64,000 nucleotides of DNA from Lachnospiraceae bacterium (GCA_017399685.1 JAFQBM010000028.1:124001-188000), one strand, 5' to 3'; shown: positions 8,668 to 18,289, counted from the first letter of the stretch. The notes: generated by a model not told the origin, from the sequence alone. Numbers and translations are program-made.

Positions 8668-9972
8668 TTATGCTGAGAAATCAACACTGCTTCCACTTAA
8701 CTGCATCATTTCTACTGCAATTTTTTCTTCTTCCATTAGTTCTTCCACTTCATCGTCAAGCAAATCATCTAATCTAAGATTTCTTAATCCTGATTTACTG
8801 GATTTTTTCGAATCAGTTGGATGATCTTTGGAAGATTGTTCCTGTTGTTCAAAACTCTTTGGTGCAACACTTACCTCAATCTCAGAAATTTTAATATTCT
8901 GTTCCTGGAATGCATCTTTTAATTCATTCATAGATGCAACCAATGCCTGTTTCGCATCTTCTGATTCTACAATTAACTGTGCAGACATTACACCAGATTT
9001 TTCAGATATCTCAATGCTTAACTTTCCTAAATGTTCCGGATATAACTGCATTTGAAGAGAGTTTGTATCTTCTGACACCATAACTTTCACCTGGGTAATC
9101 ACCTGTGAAACAACACCCTGTGAGTCTGTCTCATGAACTGTTGTTACCATTTGTTGAAAATCCTGTTGTACTACAGTGGTAGTAACCTGTTGTGCTTTTC
9201 CAACATTTTCAGTCTTGATAGAATCTTCTGATTTTTCCCCACGGGCAAAAGACTTCTCTTCATCTGAAGAGGTATCATTTAATTTCTTGTCTCCCTGACT
9301 TTCCTGAACTTTTTCATTCTGCACCGCATCATTTATAATGTCGGTTTTAATTTCAGCATCGCCTACTGCAGCATCTTCTGCCTCTGACAGCACATCTTCA
9401 AAATTACCGGCATCTAATGACTGGATCGAAGATTCCAGTTGCTCAAAATCAATTCCATAATCACTTAGAAGCTCCTTTAAATCACCAAGAATATCTTGAA
9501 GACATTGGTTTAGATTTTCATCTGTTAATAAATCCACCTGTCCTTTTCCTTCACAGGCTAACACAAGTGCCTGAAGCTTATCCGGATTCAATAAATCCAT
9601 CCATGATAAATTCAAAGCAGACATGATTTCTTCCAATTCCTCTTCTGACATAGACAATTCATCCATGATTTTTTCTTTCATTTCATCAGACATTTTCTCT
9701 AAATCATCCTTGGATAGCTCCTTGACATCCTGATTCTCACTTGATTCTGATTTTTTTACTCTGGAAGAAGAATCCTTGTAACTGTCTCGTTTGTAATCAC
9801 TTTTTTCTGTACTGGTTTTAAAAGTGTCATCCATCTCCTTTGTGTTTTTGGAATCGTCCACTTTTCCCTTCATACAGTCCTGGAACGAAAGAGAATTGCT
9901 TTTTTCTGAATTACCAGAAACTATTTTCGTATTGGCAGTAAAAAATAACTCTGTACTTGGGTTGATAATCAT
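8668..9972 (-). CDS. fliK: Flagellar hook-length control protein FliK
   Basis: FliK measures hook length and switches export specificity. The 434-residue protein is highly charged and Ser/Asp/Glu-rich over its first 270 residues, consistent with an extended ruler. The C-terminal domain contains LQMQLYPEHLGKLSIEI, the Flg_hook (FliK-C) signature, and ends in a variable acidic tail. RBS AGGAGG precedes ATG 9972. The position before flgD is the standard one. The disordered N-terminus makes similarity there meaningless; the call rests on the C-terminal motif. Confidence 0.92.
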   Translation of the reverse strand: MIINPSTELFFTANTKIVSGNSEKSNSLSFQDCMKGKVDDSKNTKEMDDTFKTSTEKSDYKRDSYKDSSSRVKKSESSENQDVKELSKDDLEKMSDEMKEKIMDELSMSEEELEEIMSALNLSWMDLLNPDKLQALVLACEGKGQVDLLTDENLNQCLQDILGDLKELLSDYGIDFEQLESSIQSLDAGNFEDVLSEAEDAAVGDAEIKTDIINDAVQNEKVQESQGDKKLNDTSSDEEKSFARGEKSEDSIKTENVGKAQQVTTTVVQQDFQQMVTTVHETDSQGVVSQVITQVKVMVSEDTNSLQMQLYPEHLGKLSIEISEKSGVMSAQLIVESEDAKQALVASMNELKDAFQEQNIKISEIEVSVAPKSFEQQEQSSKDHPTDSKKSSKSGLRNLRLDDLLDDEVEELMEEEKIAVEMMQLSGSSVDFSA

Positions 9973-10007
9973 TTCCTATTCCTCCTTTCATAGAATTAAA
10001 TTTATGG

Positions 10008-10742
10008 TTAAGGAAGCAATTTACTGGTTACCTTTGCAGCGTAATCCTCATCCATTGCTCCTAAAACCTCACCTCTCGCTTCGTCTGTCATATTACTAAG
10101 AATATCACAGACTTCATTCATGGAAGTCATTGACTCTAAAATCGCAGCTGCCTGCTCTGGCTTCATAGCTTCATAGGCCATGGCAGTGTCCTTCACTCTT
10201 TGATCTGCCTCATAAGCTGAAGCCACCTGACGATAAATTTCAGCTGCCGATTCCGGCTCAATTTCTTCATACCATTCTTTGAACACTTCTTCATCTGGTG
10301 ATTTATCACCAAAAACAATATCAGAATAGAACTCCTCTTTTAATGCCTGGAATTCCGTTTGATTATCTTCGAAAACCTTAAGTCTGGCTACTTCATTCAT
10401 AAGGTCCGCATTTGTATTTTTATACTCCTCATTTTCTGCCTGAGTTAATGCTTCCTTTTGTTCTAATTCTTTGATTCGTGTAATCGCTGCTTCCAGTGTA
10501 CTGTAAGGATATTCTGTTTCCTTTGCAGTTTCTTCATCTGTAGCTTCCGGCAAAATCAGATTCACTACTGGAACATCCTTTAAGATAGGTCGTAACACTT
10601 TAGAACCAAACTGGAATAAATCAAGTTTCACAACCAAAACCAATATCACTATCCATACAATTACAATGAGCAAGCCGATGATAATTCCAGCTGCTTTCCC
10701 ACCATTTTCTTTTTTCTCTGAATTAACATTTTTTTTAGCCAT
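10008..10742 (-). CDS. MotE-like / MgtE-N-domain flagellar operon protein
   Basis: From the ATG at 10742 (after GAGGAGGACTAAA) this is 244 residues; the longer frame from 10757 would overlap fliJ. It has a Lys-rich N-terminus, one membrane helix at about residues 20-42, a coiled coil around residues 85-125 and a C-terminal helical domain with MKPEQAAAILESM, the MgtE-N/FliG-like repeat. This matches the protein encoded between fliJ and fliK in Firmicutes (YlxF in Bacillus), also described as a MotE-type chaperone of MotC. The exact role here is inferred from position and architecture. Confidence 0.78.
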   Translation of the reverse strand: MAKKNVNSEKKENGGKAAGIIIGLLIVIVWIVILVLVVKLDLFQFGSKVLRPILKDVPVVNLILPEATDEETAKETEYPYSTLEAAITRIKELEQKEALTQAENEEYKNTNADLMNEVARLKVFEDNQTEFQALKEEFYSDIVFGDKSPDEEVFKEWYEEIEPESAAEIYRQVASAYEADQRVKDTAMAYEAMKPEQAAAILESMTSMNEVCDILSNMTDEARGEVLGAMDEDYAAKVTSKLLP

Positions 10743-10743
10743 T

Positions 10744-11202
10744 TTAGTCCTCCTCATTAGTTTGAGGTTTATTATAGGTATAACTTACCAATTCATCAAT
10801 TTCCTTTTTTTCTTCCTCATTTAATTCTATTAGAAAATTTTCAAAGGCCTTCTCACGTAATTTTTCGTATATCTTACGTTCTTTCATAACCTCATTCAAA
10901 CTCTCTCTTGCTCGATTTTCATCATCCAGTCGTTTATTTACGACCTGTTCCTGATAAAAAATTTTATCTTTCCAAATATCAATAGATTTCTTACAAAAAT
11001 TAAGTTCCAGAATATCAAGTCTTCCTTTCATCAGCTCTTTATACTGGTTTTCATAATTTCTTTTCCTTTGTTTAAAATCTTCTAATACATCCAAAGATTC
11101 CAGATATCTTTGATGTGCCAGCCGATATTTTGATTTTTCCTGTTCTTCCAGCTTATACTTAATATTCAGTATACTTTGCATTTTATAAACAAATTTAGCC
11201 AA
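10744..11202 (-). CDS. fliJ: Flagellar export protein FliJ (TTG start)
   Basis: FliJ is the coiled-coil stalk of the flagellar export ATPase, analogous to the gamma subunit of F1. The 152-residue protein is almost wholly helical and charged, with KMQSILNIKYKLEEQEKSKY at the N-terminus, typical of FliJ. The first codon is TTG, spaced properly from AGGTGA, and lies just past the fliI stop; a later ATG (codon 8) is possible. Its order fliH-fliI-fliJ is canonical. FliJ has few conserved residues, so synteny and coiled-coil form are the main support. Confidence 0.88.
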   Translation of the reverse strand: MAKFVYKMQSILNIKYKLEEQEKSKYRLAHQRYLESLDVLEDFKQRKRNYENQYKELMKGRLDILELNFCKKSIDIWKDKIFYQEQVVNKRLDDENRARESLNEVMKERKIYEKLREKAFENFLIELNEEEKKEIDELVSYTYNKPQTNEED

Positions 11203-11212
11203 AAGCCATCAC

Positions 11213-12523
11213 CTATTCTTCAAATATATCTTTTAATAACTGCAATTCTTCTTCAAATATATATTTTGAATTTACATCCTGCCGTAAAAATTCATTTACT
11301 TTCGCAATTTTTGAAATCGCGTAATCAATTTCAGGATTTGAGCCTTCCTTGTATGCACCAATATTAATTAAATCTTCTGCCTCTTGATATACTGCTAATA
11401 CATTTTTTAGTTTACCAGCAAACTCTTTATGTTCCTTTGTTGCAATCTGGCTCATACAACGGGAGATGCTTTGTAAGATATCTATCGCAGGATAATGGTT
11501 CTTATGACCAAGTTTACGGGATAACATAATATGTCCATCCAAAATACTTCTCGCAGTATCTGTAATTGGTTCGTTAAAATCATCGCCGTCTACTAAAACC
11601 GTATATAACCCAGTAATAGAACCCATATCATCACAACCAGCTCTTTCTAAGAGTTTTGGCATTTCGGAGTATACACTTGGGGGATATCCTCTTGTTACAG
11701 GCGGTTCCCCGGAAGCTAGTCCGATTTCTCTTTGTGCCATAGAAAAACGGGTCAGTGAATCCATCATAAGTAATACATCTTTACCCTGGTCTCTAAAATA
11801 TTCCGCAATGGCTGTAGCTGTTTTGGCTGCCTTATTTCGAATCAACGCAGGTTTATCAGAAGTAGCAACTACCAAAACCGATCTTTTCATACCTTCTTCA
11901 CCAAGATCTCGTTCAATAAATTCCCGTACTTCTCTTCCACGTTCTCCAATCAATGCAATCACATTAATATCCGCTTTTGTATTTCTTGCGAACATACCCA
12001 ATAAAGTACTCTTACCAACACCACTACCTGCAAATATTCCTATTCTTTGTCCTTTTCCCAGTGCAATTAATCCGTCTACTGCCTTCACTCCCAAAGGAAG
12101 TACTTCGTCAATGATTTTTCGTTTCAACGGATCTGGAGCTGGTGCCTCTACAGGATATGTTTTGGTGACAAACAATTCTTCGCCATCAATAGGTCTTCCC
12201 AACCCATCCAGAGTCTTTCCTAATATTTCATCTCCAACCATTACTTGTAAAGATTCTTTCGTATTTTCAACATACGCACCTAAACCAATTCCATCTACAC
12301 TTTCAAAGGGCATTAACAAAATACGATTGTCTTTAAAACCAACCACCTCTGCATTTACGCTATGTTTACCATCCTTGGATGTAATCACACAGACGTCATT
12401 TAATTTTGCTGGCGGTCCAACAGATTCTATTGTTAATCCAACAACCTTTACTACTTTTCCCAGTTCCTTTACATAGGACTTTTCTAATAATTGTTCATAC
12501 TTCTCAATTAGATTGGATTTCAT
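11213..12523 (-). CDS. fliI: Flagellum-specific ATPase FliI
   Basis: FliI is the cytoplasmic ATPase of flagellar export, related to F1-beta. In its 436 residues, Walker A GSGVGKST lies at 166-173, followed by GERGREVREFIE, Walker B LLMMDSLTRF, and TRGYPPSVYSEMPKLLERAG, all diagnostic for the FliI/YscN family. The length is normal. RBS GAGGTTG precedes the ATG. It sits between fliH (its regulator) and fliJ (its stalk). Confidence 0.97.
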   Translation of the reverse strand: MKSNLIEKYEQLLEKSYVKELGKVVKVVGLTIESVGPPAKLNDVCVITSKDGKHSVNAEVVGFKDNRILLMPFESVDGIGLGAYVENTKESLQVMVGDEILGKTLDGLGRPIDGEELFVTKTYPVEAPAPDPLKRKIIDEVLPLGVKAVDGLIALGKGQRIGIFAGSGVGKSTLLGMFARNTKADINVIALIGERGREVREFIERDLGEEGMKRSVLVVATSDKPALIRNKAAKTATAIAEYFRDQGKDVLLMMDSLTRFSMAQREIGLASGEPPVTRGYPPSVYSEMPKLLERAGCDDMGSITGLYTVLVDGDDFNEPITDTARSILDGHIMLSRKLGHKNHYPAIDILQSISRCMSQIATKEHKEFAGKLKNVLAVYQEAEDLINIGAYKEGSNPEIDYAISKIAKVNEFLRQDVNSKYIFEEELQLLKDIFEE

Positions 12524-12534
12524 ACCATCAACCT

Positions 12535-13338
12535 CTACGCACCAGAAAGTAACATTATATCTTCTATCAAGCCTTCTAATTGAACTTCCAGACTGGCATC
12601 CACAATTCCGTTATCTGTTTCAATCAGACATTGATTCTTACTAAGCTTTGATTCTGCCAGAATATCAATGGAAATACTAGGATTATTCTTTCCATAAATC
12701 TCTTCCATATGGCTCATTACTTCTTCATAATCTTCTTCACTTACTTTAATTAAGAAATTCTTACTATTTTCAATTTCCCTTAAAGCACGATTCATAATAT
12801 AAATAATTACATTTTTTTTATTCTCTGCCAAAACACCCGTAAGCTTATAAACCAACTGACAGGTTAATTTAGCAAATTCAGGCTCCAGTTCTTCCACCTT
12901 ATCATAATACTCTTCCTCTAGTTTCAGTTCTTTATTATGATATTTTGCTCTTAGTTCTTCCTTCGCCTCTTCTAGCTCTTCTTGTGCTTGTTGTCTTCCT
13001 TGAAGCAGTCCTTCTTCATGCCCCCGTGCTTTCGCCTCTTCTTCCATTCTTTCTGCCCGAGCCATAGCTTCCTTTATTATTATATCGGCTTCTTGCCTCG
13101 CATTTTGAAGAAGCATCTCAGCTTCATTTTTTACATTTTCGATTTGTTCTTTGGTAGCAGCAATCTCTTCTTCTGCGCTTTTAATAACATTTCCTTCCTT
13201 GTCATGTTCTATGGAAGTTTTTTTACTGCCAACAATGTTATTATCAATAATTCGGACGAAATTCTTCTCACCGTTGTTTAATGTAACCTGGTCAAGGCTG
13301 GTAAAGCCTAACGTCTGATACTTAATTAAATTAGGCAA
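12535..13338 (-). CDS. fliH: Flagellar assembly protein FliH (TTG start)
   Basis: FliH binds and restrains FliI and docks it at the C-ring. The protein has a long central Glu/Lys/Ala-rich helix (about residues 55-155 from the chosen start) and a C-terminal FliH/V-ATPase-E-like domain. The frame is open to 13383, but GGAGGTGA sits 8 bases before an in-frame TTG at 13338; TTGCCTAA overlaps the fliG stop by eight bases, exactly as at motA-motB. This start gives 267 aa. FliH is poorly conserved, so context helps the call. Confidence 0.88.
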   Translation of the reverse strand: MPNLIKYQTLGFTSLDQVTLNNGEKNFVRIIDNNIVGSKKTSIEHDKEGNVIKSAEEEIAATKEQIENVKNEAEMLLQNARQEADIIIKEAMARAERMEEEAKARGHEEGLLQGRQQAQEELEEAKEELRAKYHNKELKLEEEYYDKVEELEPEFAKLTCQLVYKLTGVLAENKKNVIIYIMNRALREIENSKNFLIKVSEEDYEEVMSHMEEIYGKNNPSISIDILAESKLSKNQCLIETDNGIVDASLEVQLEGLIEDIMLLSGA

Positions 13339-14338
13339 TGATTTCGTCACCTCCACCACGTGAAATAACAATTTCACCAGCATCTTCTAATCGACGAATA
13401 ATGCCAACAATCTTCTGTTGGGCATCTTCTACGTCTTTCATACGTACAGGCCCCATAAATTCCATATCTTCCTTTATCATTGTAGACAAACGAGAAGACA
13501 GATTTTCGAAAATAACAGCCTGAACATCTTCGTTGGCACCCTTTAGGGCAATGGCAAGTTCATTGTTATCCACTTCACGCAATACAGTCTGGATGGTTCT
13601 GTTATCCAATGACAAGATGTCTTCGAATACGAACATCTTTCTTCTGATTTCTTCTGCCAATTCTGGTTCGTCCATTTCCAGACTTTCCATAATGTGTTTC
13701 TCAGTACTTCTATCTACTGTATTTAAGATATTAACAATGGCATCTACACCACCAACGATAGTGTAATCCTGATTTACTAAGGATGCAAGCTTTCTCTCCA
13801 ATACCTTTTCCACTTCCTTAATAATATCCGGCGAAGTACGATCCATCTGTGCGATACGTTTTGCAACATCTGCCTGCTTATCCGGGTTCAAAGATGCAAC
13901 CACAGAAGCACCCTGAGAAGGTGGCAGATAAGATAAAATCAAAGCAATGGTCTGAGGATGTTCATCCTGAATAAAATTAAGTAACTGAGCTGGATCTGTC
14001 TTTCGAATGAATTCGAAAGGTCTAACCTGTAAGGAAGCAGTAAGACGTCCAATTACATCCTTTGCCTTTTCTGCACCCAGTGCCTTGTCCAAAAGTTCCT
14101 TTGCATATCCAATACCACCTTCAGCGATATACTGCTGGGCAAGACACACCTGGTAGAACTCGTTCATAACCTGGTCTTTTACAGCGGGTAAAATACTTCT
14201 TGTATTCGCAATTTCAACTGTAAGCTGCTCAATCTCGTCTTCTTTTAAATGCTTGAAAACAGTGGCTGATTTTTCTGGTCCAAGGGCAATCAACAAAATC
14301 GCCGCCTTTTGAATTCCACTAATTTCTTCTGTAGCCAT
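13331..14338 (-). CDS. fliG: Flagellar motor switch protein FliG
   Basis: FliG is the C-ring subunit that contacts MotA and generates torque. From the ATG at 14338 (RBS GGGAGTGA) it is 335 residues, the usual length. Visible are GIQKAAILLIALGPEKSA in the N domain, the middle-domain EHPQTIALILSYL (EHPQ motif) and the C-terminal charged helix region with FVFEDILSLD and GPVRMKDVEDAQQ. The C-terminus contains the RBS of fliH and overlaps its TTG start. Strong match throughout. Confidence 0.96.
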   Translation of the reverse strand: MATEEISGIQKAAILLIALGPEKSATVFKHLKEDEIEQLTVEIANTRSILPAVKDQVMNEFYQVCLAQQYIAEGGIGYAKELLDKALGAEKAKDVIGRLTASLQVRPFEFIRKTDPAQLLNFIQDEHPQTIALILSYLPPSQGASVVASLNPDKQADVAKRIAQMDRTSPDIIKEVEKVLERKLASLVNQDYTIVGGVDAIVNILNTVDRSTEKHIMESLEMDEPELAEEIRRKMFVFEDILSLDNRTIQTVLREVDNNELAIALKGANEDVQAVIFENLSSRLSTMIKEDMEFMGPVRMKDVEDAQQKIVGIIRRLEDAGEIVISRGGGDEIIA

Positions 14339-14342
14339 TTTA

Positions 14343-15944
14343 TCACTCCCATTCTTCATTCAGCCAGTTACGCAACAAGCTTGCAACCGCCTCTGGATTT
14401 TCGTCAACGAATTTTTCAATCTGCTCTCTGGCACTTGATTTATCATTAAATTCGATTTCTTCTAATTGCTGATTTTCTTTCGTAGTTGCCAATAAGGATT
14501 CTACTGATAATTCTGGTTCTAATTCAGTAACTTCTACTGGCTTCATACCTCTAATTACTACAACCAGAAGTAAAACAATAATAATCACTACCAATATAAA
14601 TGGTAAATAATCTGTTACTGTCTTAGTTGTTGCTTCCTTCGGATAGAAAACAGGTACTTTGTATGCTAAAATTCTTATATTCTCAGTACTGATACCAGAA
14701 GCATTTGCGACTACTTCATACAGTTGTTCATCCACTTCAATCTCTTCTCTGGCACTATGCTCCATTTGAAATTCTTCAAAAGTCTTATCTTCCAGTTCAC
14801 CAGCTGCTTCTAAATCTTCTTCATTAAACACTTCATACTGTGTCAGAATAATAGAAACAGAAGAATTTTCTAAATCTACCTTTCCTACTTCTTCCTTCTT
14901 TTCTGTCACCGTACTACTAGTTGAATACGTTCTCTTCTCAATGGTTGCACTTCCACCAGTAGTACCAGCATTTGTAATATTATATTCCGTAACCTGATCG
15001 TCATTAGCATCTGTTCCCACAACATCTCCGGTTCCAGAAGCACCTTCCGATTCACTTATGTACTCTTCATCCACAGGTCCTTTATTTCCCTCATCCACAT
15101 AATAATGTGTATCTACAGATTGAACCTCATCAAAGCTGATATCTAAATTTGCTACTACACTGCCCTCTTGAAACTCACCGGAACTAAGCAATAAACTTCT
15201 GATTTTCTGTTCCTGGGCAATTGTAATTTGCTCTTTTGCACTTACATTATTTGTATTAGCGCCACCGTTTGTATTATCCTTTCCTGCAAACAGTAACTTT
15301 CCTGTCTGATCAATAATTCTTACATTGTTCGTACTATCAAGTCCTACAGATGTAGCCAGATAAGTAGCAATTCCATCCACCGCATCTTCCGGCAAATCCT
15401 TGGTAGTGGTCAACATGGCACTTACGTAAGCCTGTTCCTCAGTTTTAAAAATAGAATTACTGTTATCCGGTAAATTCAATGTAACCGTCGCATTCTTTAC
15501 ACCATCGATTTTTTTACAAATAGCAGCCATTTCCTTCTGTTTTGCAAGTTTTGCTTTCAAGACCTTTTCAGATTCTGTGGTACTTAATCCATTATCAAAA
15601 ACACTGGACCAGTAATCATCATCCTCTGAAGCAATTCCGTTTTGACCTAATACCAGTCTTGCATCTGCTATTTTGTCCTCATCTACCAAAATCACAAGTC
15701 CATTGGCAGGCACCTGACATTCGATTCCGGCTGCTTCCAGCAATTCTTTCGCTTCTGCAGTGTCTGCATACTGCTCAAAAGTTGCCAGTGTTTCAAAATT
15801 AGTTTTTGTAAATAACCATACTAAAAATGCAACAGAAATAACAATAACCGCTGTAACGGAAAGAATCGTGGTTTTTTGTTTACTATTATATTTATTCCAA
15901 AATGTAAGAAACTGCCTTGGCACTTGTTTTACTTTGTCTAACAT
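14343..15944 (-). CDS. fliF: Flagellar MS-ring protein FliF
   Basis: FliF builds the MS ring, the foundation of the basal body. The 533-residue protein has two membrane helices at about residues 25-45 and 440-462, flanking periplasmic-side ring-building motifs; YADTAEAKELLEAAGIE and VTLNLPDNSN mark the YscJ/FliF domain. The C-terminal tail ends VASLLRNWLNEEW, the FliG-binding peptide. RBS GGAG precedes the ATG. The stop is four bases before the fliG start. An Asp/Glu/Ser-rich stretch of about 60 residues interrupts the ring domain, as usual for the family. Confidence 0.96.
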   Translation of the reverse strand: MLDKVKQVPRQFLTFWNKYNSKQKTTILSVTAVIVISVAFLVWLFTKTNFETLATFEQYADTAEAKELLEAAGIECQVPANGLVILVDEDKIADARLVLGQNGIASEDDDYWSSVFDNGLSTTESEKVLKAKLAKQKEMAAICKKIDGVKNATVTLNLPDNSNSIFKTEEQAYVSAMLTTTKDLPEDAVDGIATYLATSVGLDSTNNVRIIDQTGKLLFAGKDNTNGGANTNNVSAKEQITIAQEQKIRSLLLSSGEFQEGSVVANLDISFDEVQSVDTHYYVDEGNKGPVDEEYISESEGASGTGDVVGTDANDDQVTEYNITNAGTTGGSATIEKRTYSTSSTVTEKKEEVGKVDLENSSVSIILTQYEVFNEEDLEAAGELEDKTFEEFQMEHSAREEIEVDEQLYEVVANASGISTENIRILAYKVPVFYPKEATTKTVTDYLPFILVVIIIVLLLVVVIRGMKPVEVTELEPELSVESLLATTKENQQLEEIEFNDKSSAREQIEKFVDENPEAVASLLRNWLNEEWE

Positions 15945-15972
15945 AGTTTTTCTCCTTTAGATATGTAACATC

Positions 15973-16281
15973 CTACATTTGAATATTCATAATCTCTTTA
16001 TATGCTTCTAATATTTTATCTCTTACCGCAACAGTATACTGAATCGCAATATTAGCCTTTTGCTGTGCTAACGCCAAATCATGTGTGCTGTCAGTATAGC
16101 CAAGTGCATAATTAATTTCGGCTTCTTCTGCCTGTTTTTGCAGTTCATTGGTTTCATTCAGCATATCCAAAGCTGACTGAAAAATAGAAGAAAAAGCTTC
16201 ATTGTTATCTGTTGTGATTTTACTTTTATTTAACACAGCACTTGTATCAAATAAAGACGATATACCTGTAATCTGAGTCAT
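15973..16281 (-). CDS. fliE: Flagellar hook-basal body protein FliE
   Basis: FliE joins the MS ring to the rod and is the first rod component exported. The start is taken as the ATG at 16281, after GGAGGAAACC, giving 102 residues. The C-terminal half has the family motif: AEEAEINYALGYTDSTHDL, then a QKANIAIQYTVAVRDKILEAY segment and IMNIQM at the end. It lies after flgC in the conserved flgB-flgC-fliE-fliF order. Confidence 0.93.
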   Translation of the reverse strand: MTQITGISSLFDTSAVLNKSKITTDNNEAFSSIFQSALDMLNETNELQKQAEEAEINYALGYTDSTHDLALAQQKANIAIQYTVAVRDKILEAYKEIMNIQM

Positions 16282-16361
16282 GGTTTCCTCCATTCCTTCT
16301 ATAACGAAAACTTTTGTTTTATAAACCTATTCTCAACCATCAAACTTTCGAATCATCCGGT

Positions 16362-16796
16362 TTACTTTCCTAATTCAAGACCTTTCATGGCCATAGTTTT
16401 TGCCGCATTAAATGCAGATGCATTTGCCTCATAAGCTCTGCTGGCATCAATTAAATTGGTCATTTCCGTAACAGAATTTACATTTGGATAATGAACATAT
16501 CCATTCTCATCTGCATCCGGATGAGTTGGTTCATAAACCATAGTTAAATCGCTCATATCTTCTACAATATGTGTTACCTTAACACCAGTCCCTGTAAGTC
16601 CTAACGCCTGATTTAATGCAGAAGCAAACTCTCTGGAAGTCTGCGCCTCCATAACAACCGTTTGTCTCCTATATGTAGAACCATCATCTGCTCTTGTTGT
16701 ATTTACATTCGCAAGATTTTGTGAAATCACATCCATACGAACTCTTTGTGCCGTCATACCAGTTGCACTAATACTCATTGCGCTAAATATACTCAT
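16362..16796 (-). CDS. flgC: Flagellar basal-body rod protein FlgC
   Basis: A proximal rod component of 144 residues. N-terminal SISATGMTAQRVRMDVISQN and NLANVNTT give the rod/hook signature; the central YVHYPNVNSVTEMTNLIDA and terminal SAFNAAKTMAMKGLELGK are characteristic of FlgC. The order flgB-flgC-fliE is intact, with 25 bases to flgB and 80 to fliE. No irregularity is seen. Confidence 0.96.
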   Translation of the reverse strand: MSIFSAMSISATGMTAQRVRMDVISQNLANVNTTRADDGSTYRRQTVVMEAQTSREFASALNQALGLTGTGVKVTHIVEDMSDLTMVYEPTHPDADENGYVHYPNVNSVTEMTNLIDASRAYEANASAFNAAKTMAMKGLELGK

Positions 16797-16821
16797 AATC
16801 TATCGTTCCTTTCTATCTAAT

Positions 16822-17211
16822 TTACTTAATTACGGCTTTCATTCGTGAAAACTCATGTGTCATCTGTTCAATCAAAGCCTGATAACGAATGGAATTTTCT
16901 GTCTGATAAACTTCCTCCGTGTCAATACTCACATTATTTCCATCCAAACGATAAGATAAAGTAGAATTATCTGTATATACCACACCATTAATTTCCATTA
17001 AGTGATCTTGTACATTTGATACTGCCTCATCCAAAGTACTTCCATCTGCTAACGCAGCCTCTAAAAAGCTGTTAAACTCAATATCCTGTCTTTTATAATT
17101 TGGTGTGTTTACATTTGCCATATTGTTAGAAATGAGTTGTCCTCGAACGCTGCAAGCATCCGCCGCCTTATCCAAAACATTTACATAATTAAACAAATTT
17201 GAGTTAATCAT
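16822..17211 (-). CDS. flgB: Flagellar basal-body rod protein FlgB
   Basis: First gene of the fla/che operon; FlgB is a proximal rod protein. The 129 residues contain ISNNMANVNTPNYKRQDIEF, the FlgB form of the rod motif, and a C-terminal ENSIRYQALIEQMTHEFSRM. Length is typical. codY lies directly upstream, with a 161-base gap, the same junction as in Bacillus subtilis. This linkage suggests that nutrient-responsive control by CodY and motility are associated here too, although no CodY box was found. Confidence 0.95.
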   Translation of the reverse strand: MINSNLFNYVNVLDKAADACSVRGQLISNNMANVNTPNYKRQDIEFNSFLEAALADGSTLDEAVSNVQDHLMEINGVVYTDNSTLSYRLDGNNVSIDTEEVYQTENSIRYQALIEQMTHEFSRMKAVIK

Positions 17212-17372
17212 ACTTTTCGTCCCTTCTATTCTTTATTTTTCATGAATTTTCCAGCAAAAAAGACTTATGATACACCTTACATCTATCACAAATCCTTTTC
17301 TTTATCCCATTAGAAATCCTTTTCTAACCTTATGTACTTTTATAGCTACGCTATTATCTTAAATAGTATCAT
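17212..17372 (-). other. codY-flgB intergenic region
   Basis: These 161 bases separate codY from the first flagellar gene. The strand to be transcribed is A/T-rich with purine-rich AAAAGGATTT repeated twice (around 17290 and 17315). A short inverted repeat, ATAGC-GTA-GCTAT, lies at about 17342-17354. I found no convincing sigma-A pair, no sigma-D (TAAA...GCCGATAA) site and no good CodY box. A fla/che promoter could still be here, or the operon may be read from the codY promoter. Confidence 0.4.
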
Positions 17373-18143
17373 TTACTTTTTAATTTTCTCCAGTTCTTCA
17401 AAAACAAAATCATTTACAACCTTTATATAGGTTCCTTTCATGCCAGAAGATCTAGATTCAATCACACCTGCACTTTCGAATTTTCTAAGTGCATTTACAA
17501 TTACAGAACGGGTAATACCAACCCTGTCTGCAATCTTACTTGCAACCAATATGCCTTCATTCCCTTTCAGTTCTTCGAAGATATGTGTAATCGCTTCTAA
17601 TTCCGAAAAGGACAATGTACTAATGGCTGATTTTACAATCGCAATCTTTCGGTTTTCTTCTGCATTCTCCTCATTCACAGAACGCATCATTTCCAAGCTT
17701 ACAACCGTTGTCCCATACTCACCTAAAATAATATCATCAATCTCATATCCTCGTTCCTGACGATACATAAAGACTGTTCCCAAACGTTCTCCTGCAATAT
17801 TAATAGGCATAATAATCGCCTTATAGGCATCTACATCCGGAATTTCAAACCCTAACGTAGCAAGGTTTACATTCTCCTTGGTAGACAGTACCCCCAGCAG
17901 ACGTTCATTCAAAAGAGAATCAATATACTCTCCCACCTGGTTCGTAATCAGAACTTTTATCGCTTCAACATCGCGCCGGTTCTTAATTCCAAGAACTTTT
18001 CCTTTGCGGCTGATTACAAGAATATTGGATTCCAGGATTTCGCTTAATACTTCACAAATATCATTAAAAACAACCATCTGTGAATTATTATTGTGTAATA
18101 GCTTATTAATTTTTCTAGTCTTATCTAATAATTGTACACTCAC
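17373..18143 (-). CDS. codY: Global transcriptional repressor CodY (GTG start)
   Basis: CodY senses branched-chain amino acids and GTP and represses nutrient-scavenging, and often motility, genes. The 256-residue protein has an N-terminal GAF domain and a C-terminal winged helix with ASKIADRVGITRSVIVNALR and FESAGVIESRSSGMKGTYI, nearly diagnostic for CodY. It starts at a GTG seven bases after GGGAGG. A sigma-A-type promoter lies about 80-107 bases upstream. The topA-codY-flgB order parallels Bacillus subtilis, where trmFO, xerC/codV and clpQY lie between topA and codY; those genes are absent here. Confidence 0.97.
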   Translation of the reverse strand: MSVQLLDKTRKINKLLHNNNSQMVVFNDICEVLSEILESNILVISRKGKVLGIKNRRDVEAIKVLITNQVGEYIDSLLNERLLGVLSTKENVNLATLGFEIPDVDAYKAIIMPINIAGERLGTVFMYRQERGYEIDDIILGEYGTTVVSLEMMRSVNEENAEENRKIAIVKSAISTLSFSELEAITHIFEELKGNEGILVASKIADRVGITRSVIVNALRKFESAGVIESRSSGMKGTYIKVVNDFVFEELEKIKK

Positions 18144-18221
18144 TCAGCTACCTCCCAGAATACTTCTTTATCCAGTTATTTTTCATGCACATATAGAACA
18201 ACTAATTTTATTTCTTTTAAC

Positions 18222-18250
18222 ATAATAGCATATATTTTGTACAATAACAA
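18222..18250 (-). promoter_or_regulatory. Sigma-A-type promoter for codY
   Basis: On the minus strand a TTGTTA -35 (18245-18250) and a TATTAT -10 (18222-18227) are 17 bases apart, the ideal spacing. Transcription would start near 18215, leaving a leader of about 70 bases before the GTG of codY. The region upstream is AT-rich. No other promoter-like pair in the topA-codY gap is as good. Confidence 0.72.
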
Positions 18251-18289
18251 CACTTTTTTAGTATATTTTCACGATTTTTCAAACAATAG

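Noticed and set aside
11808..12476. A 222-residue open frame on the plus strand
   Set aside because: It lies wholly opposite fliI, whose Walker motifs are unambiguous, and shows only shadow composition.
17212..17372. A CodY box or a sigma-D promoter before flgB
   Set aside because: The best matches to AATTTTCWGAAAATT are about 9 of 15 with wrong spacing, and no TAAA-N15-GCCGATAA pair is present.
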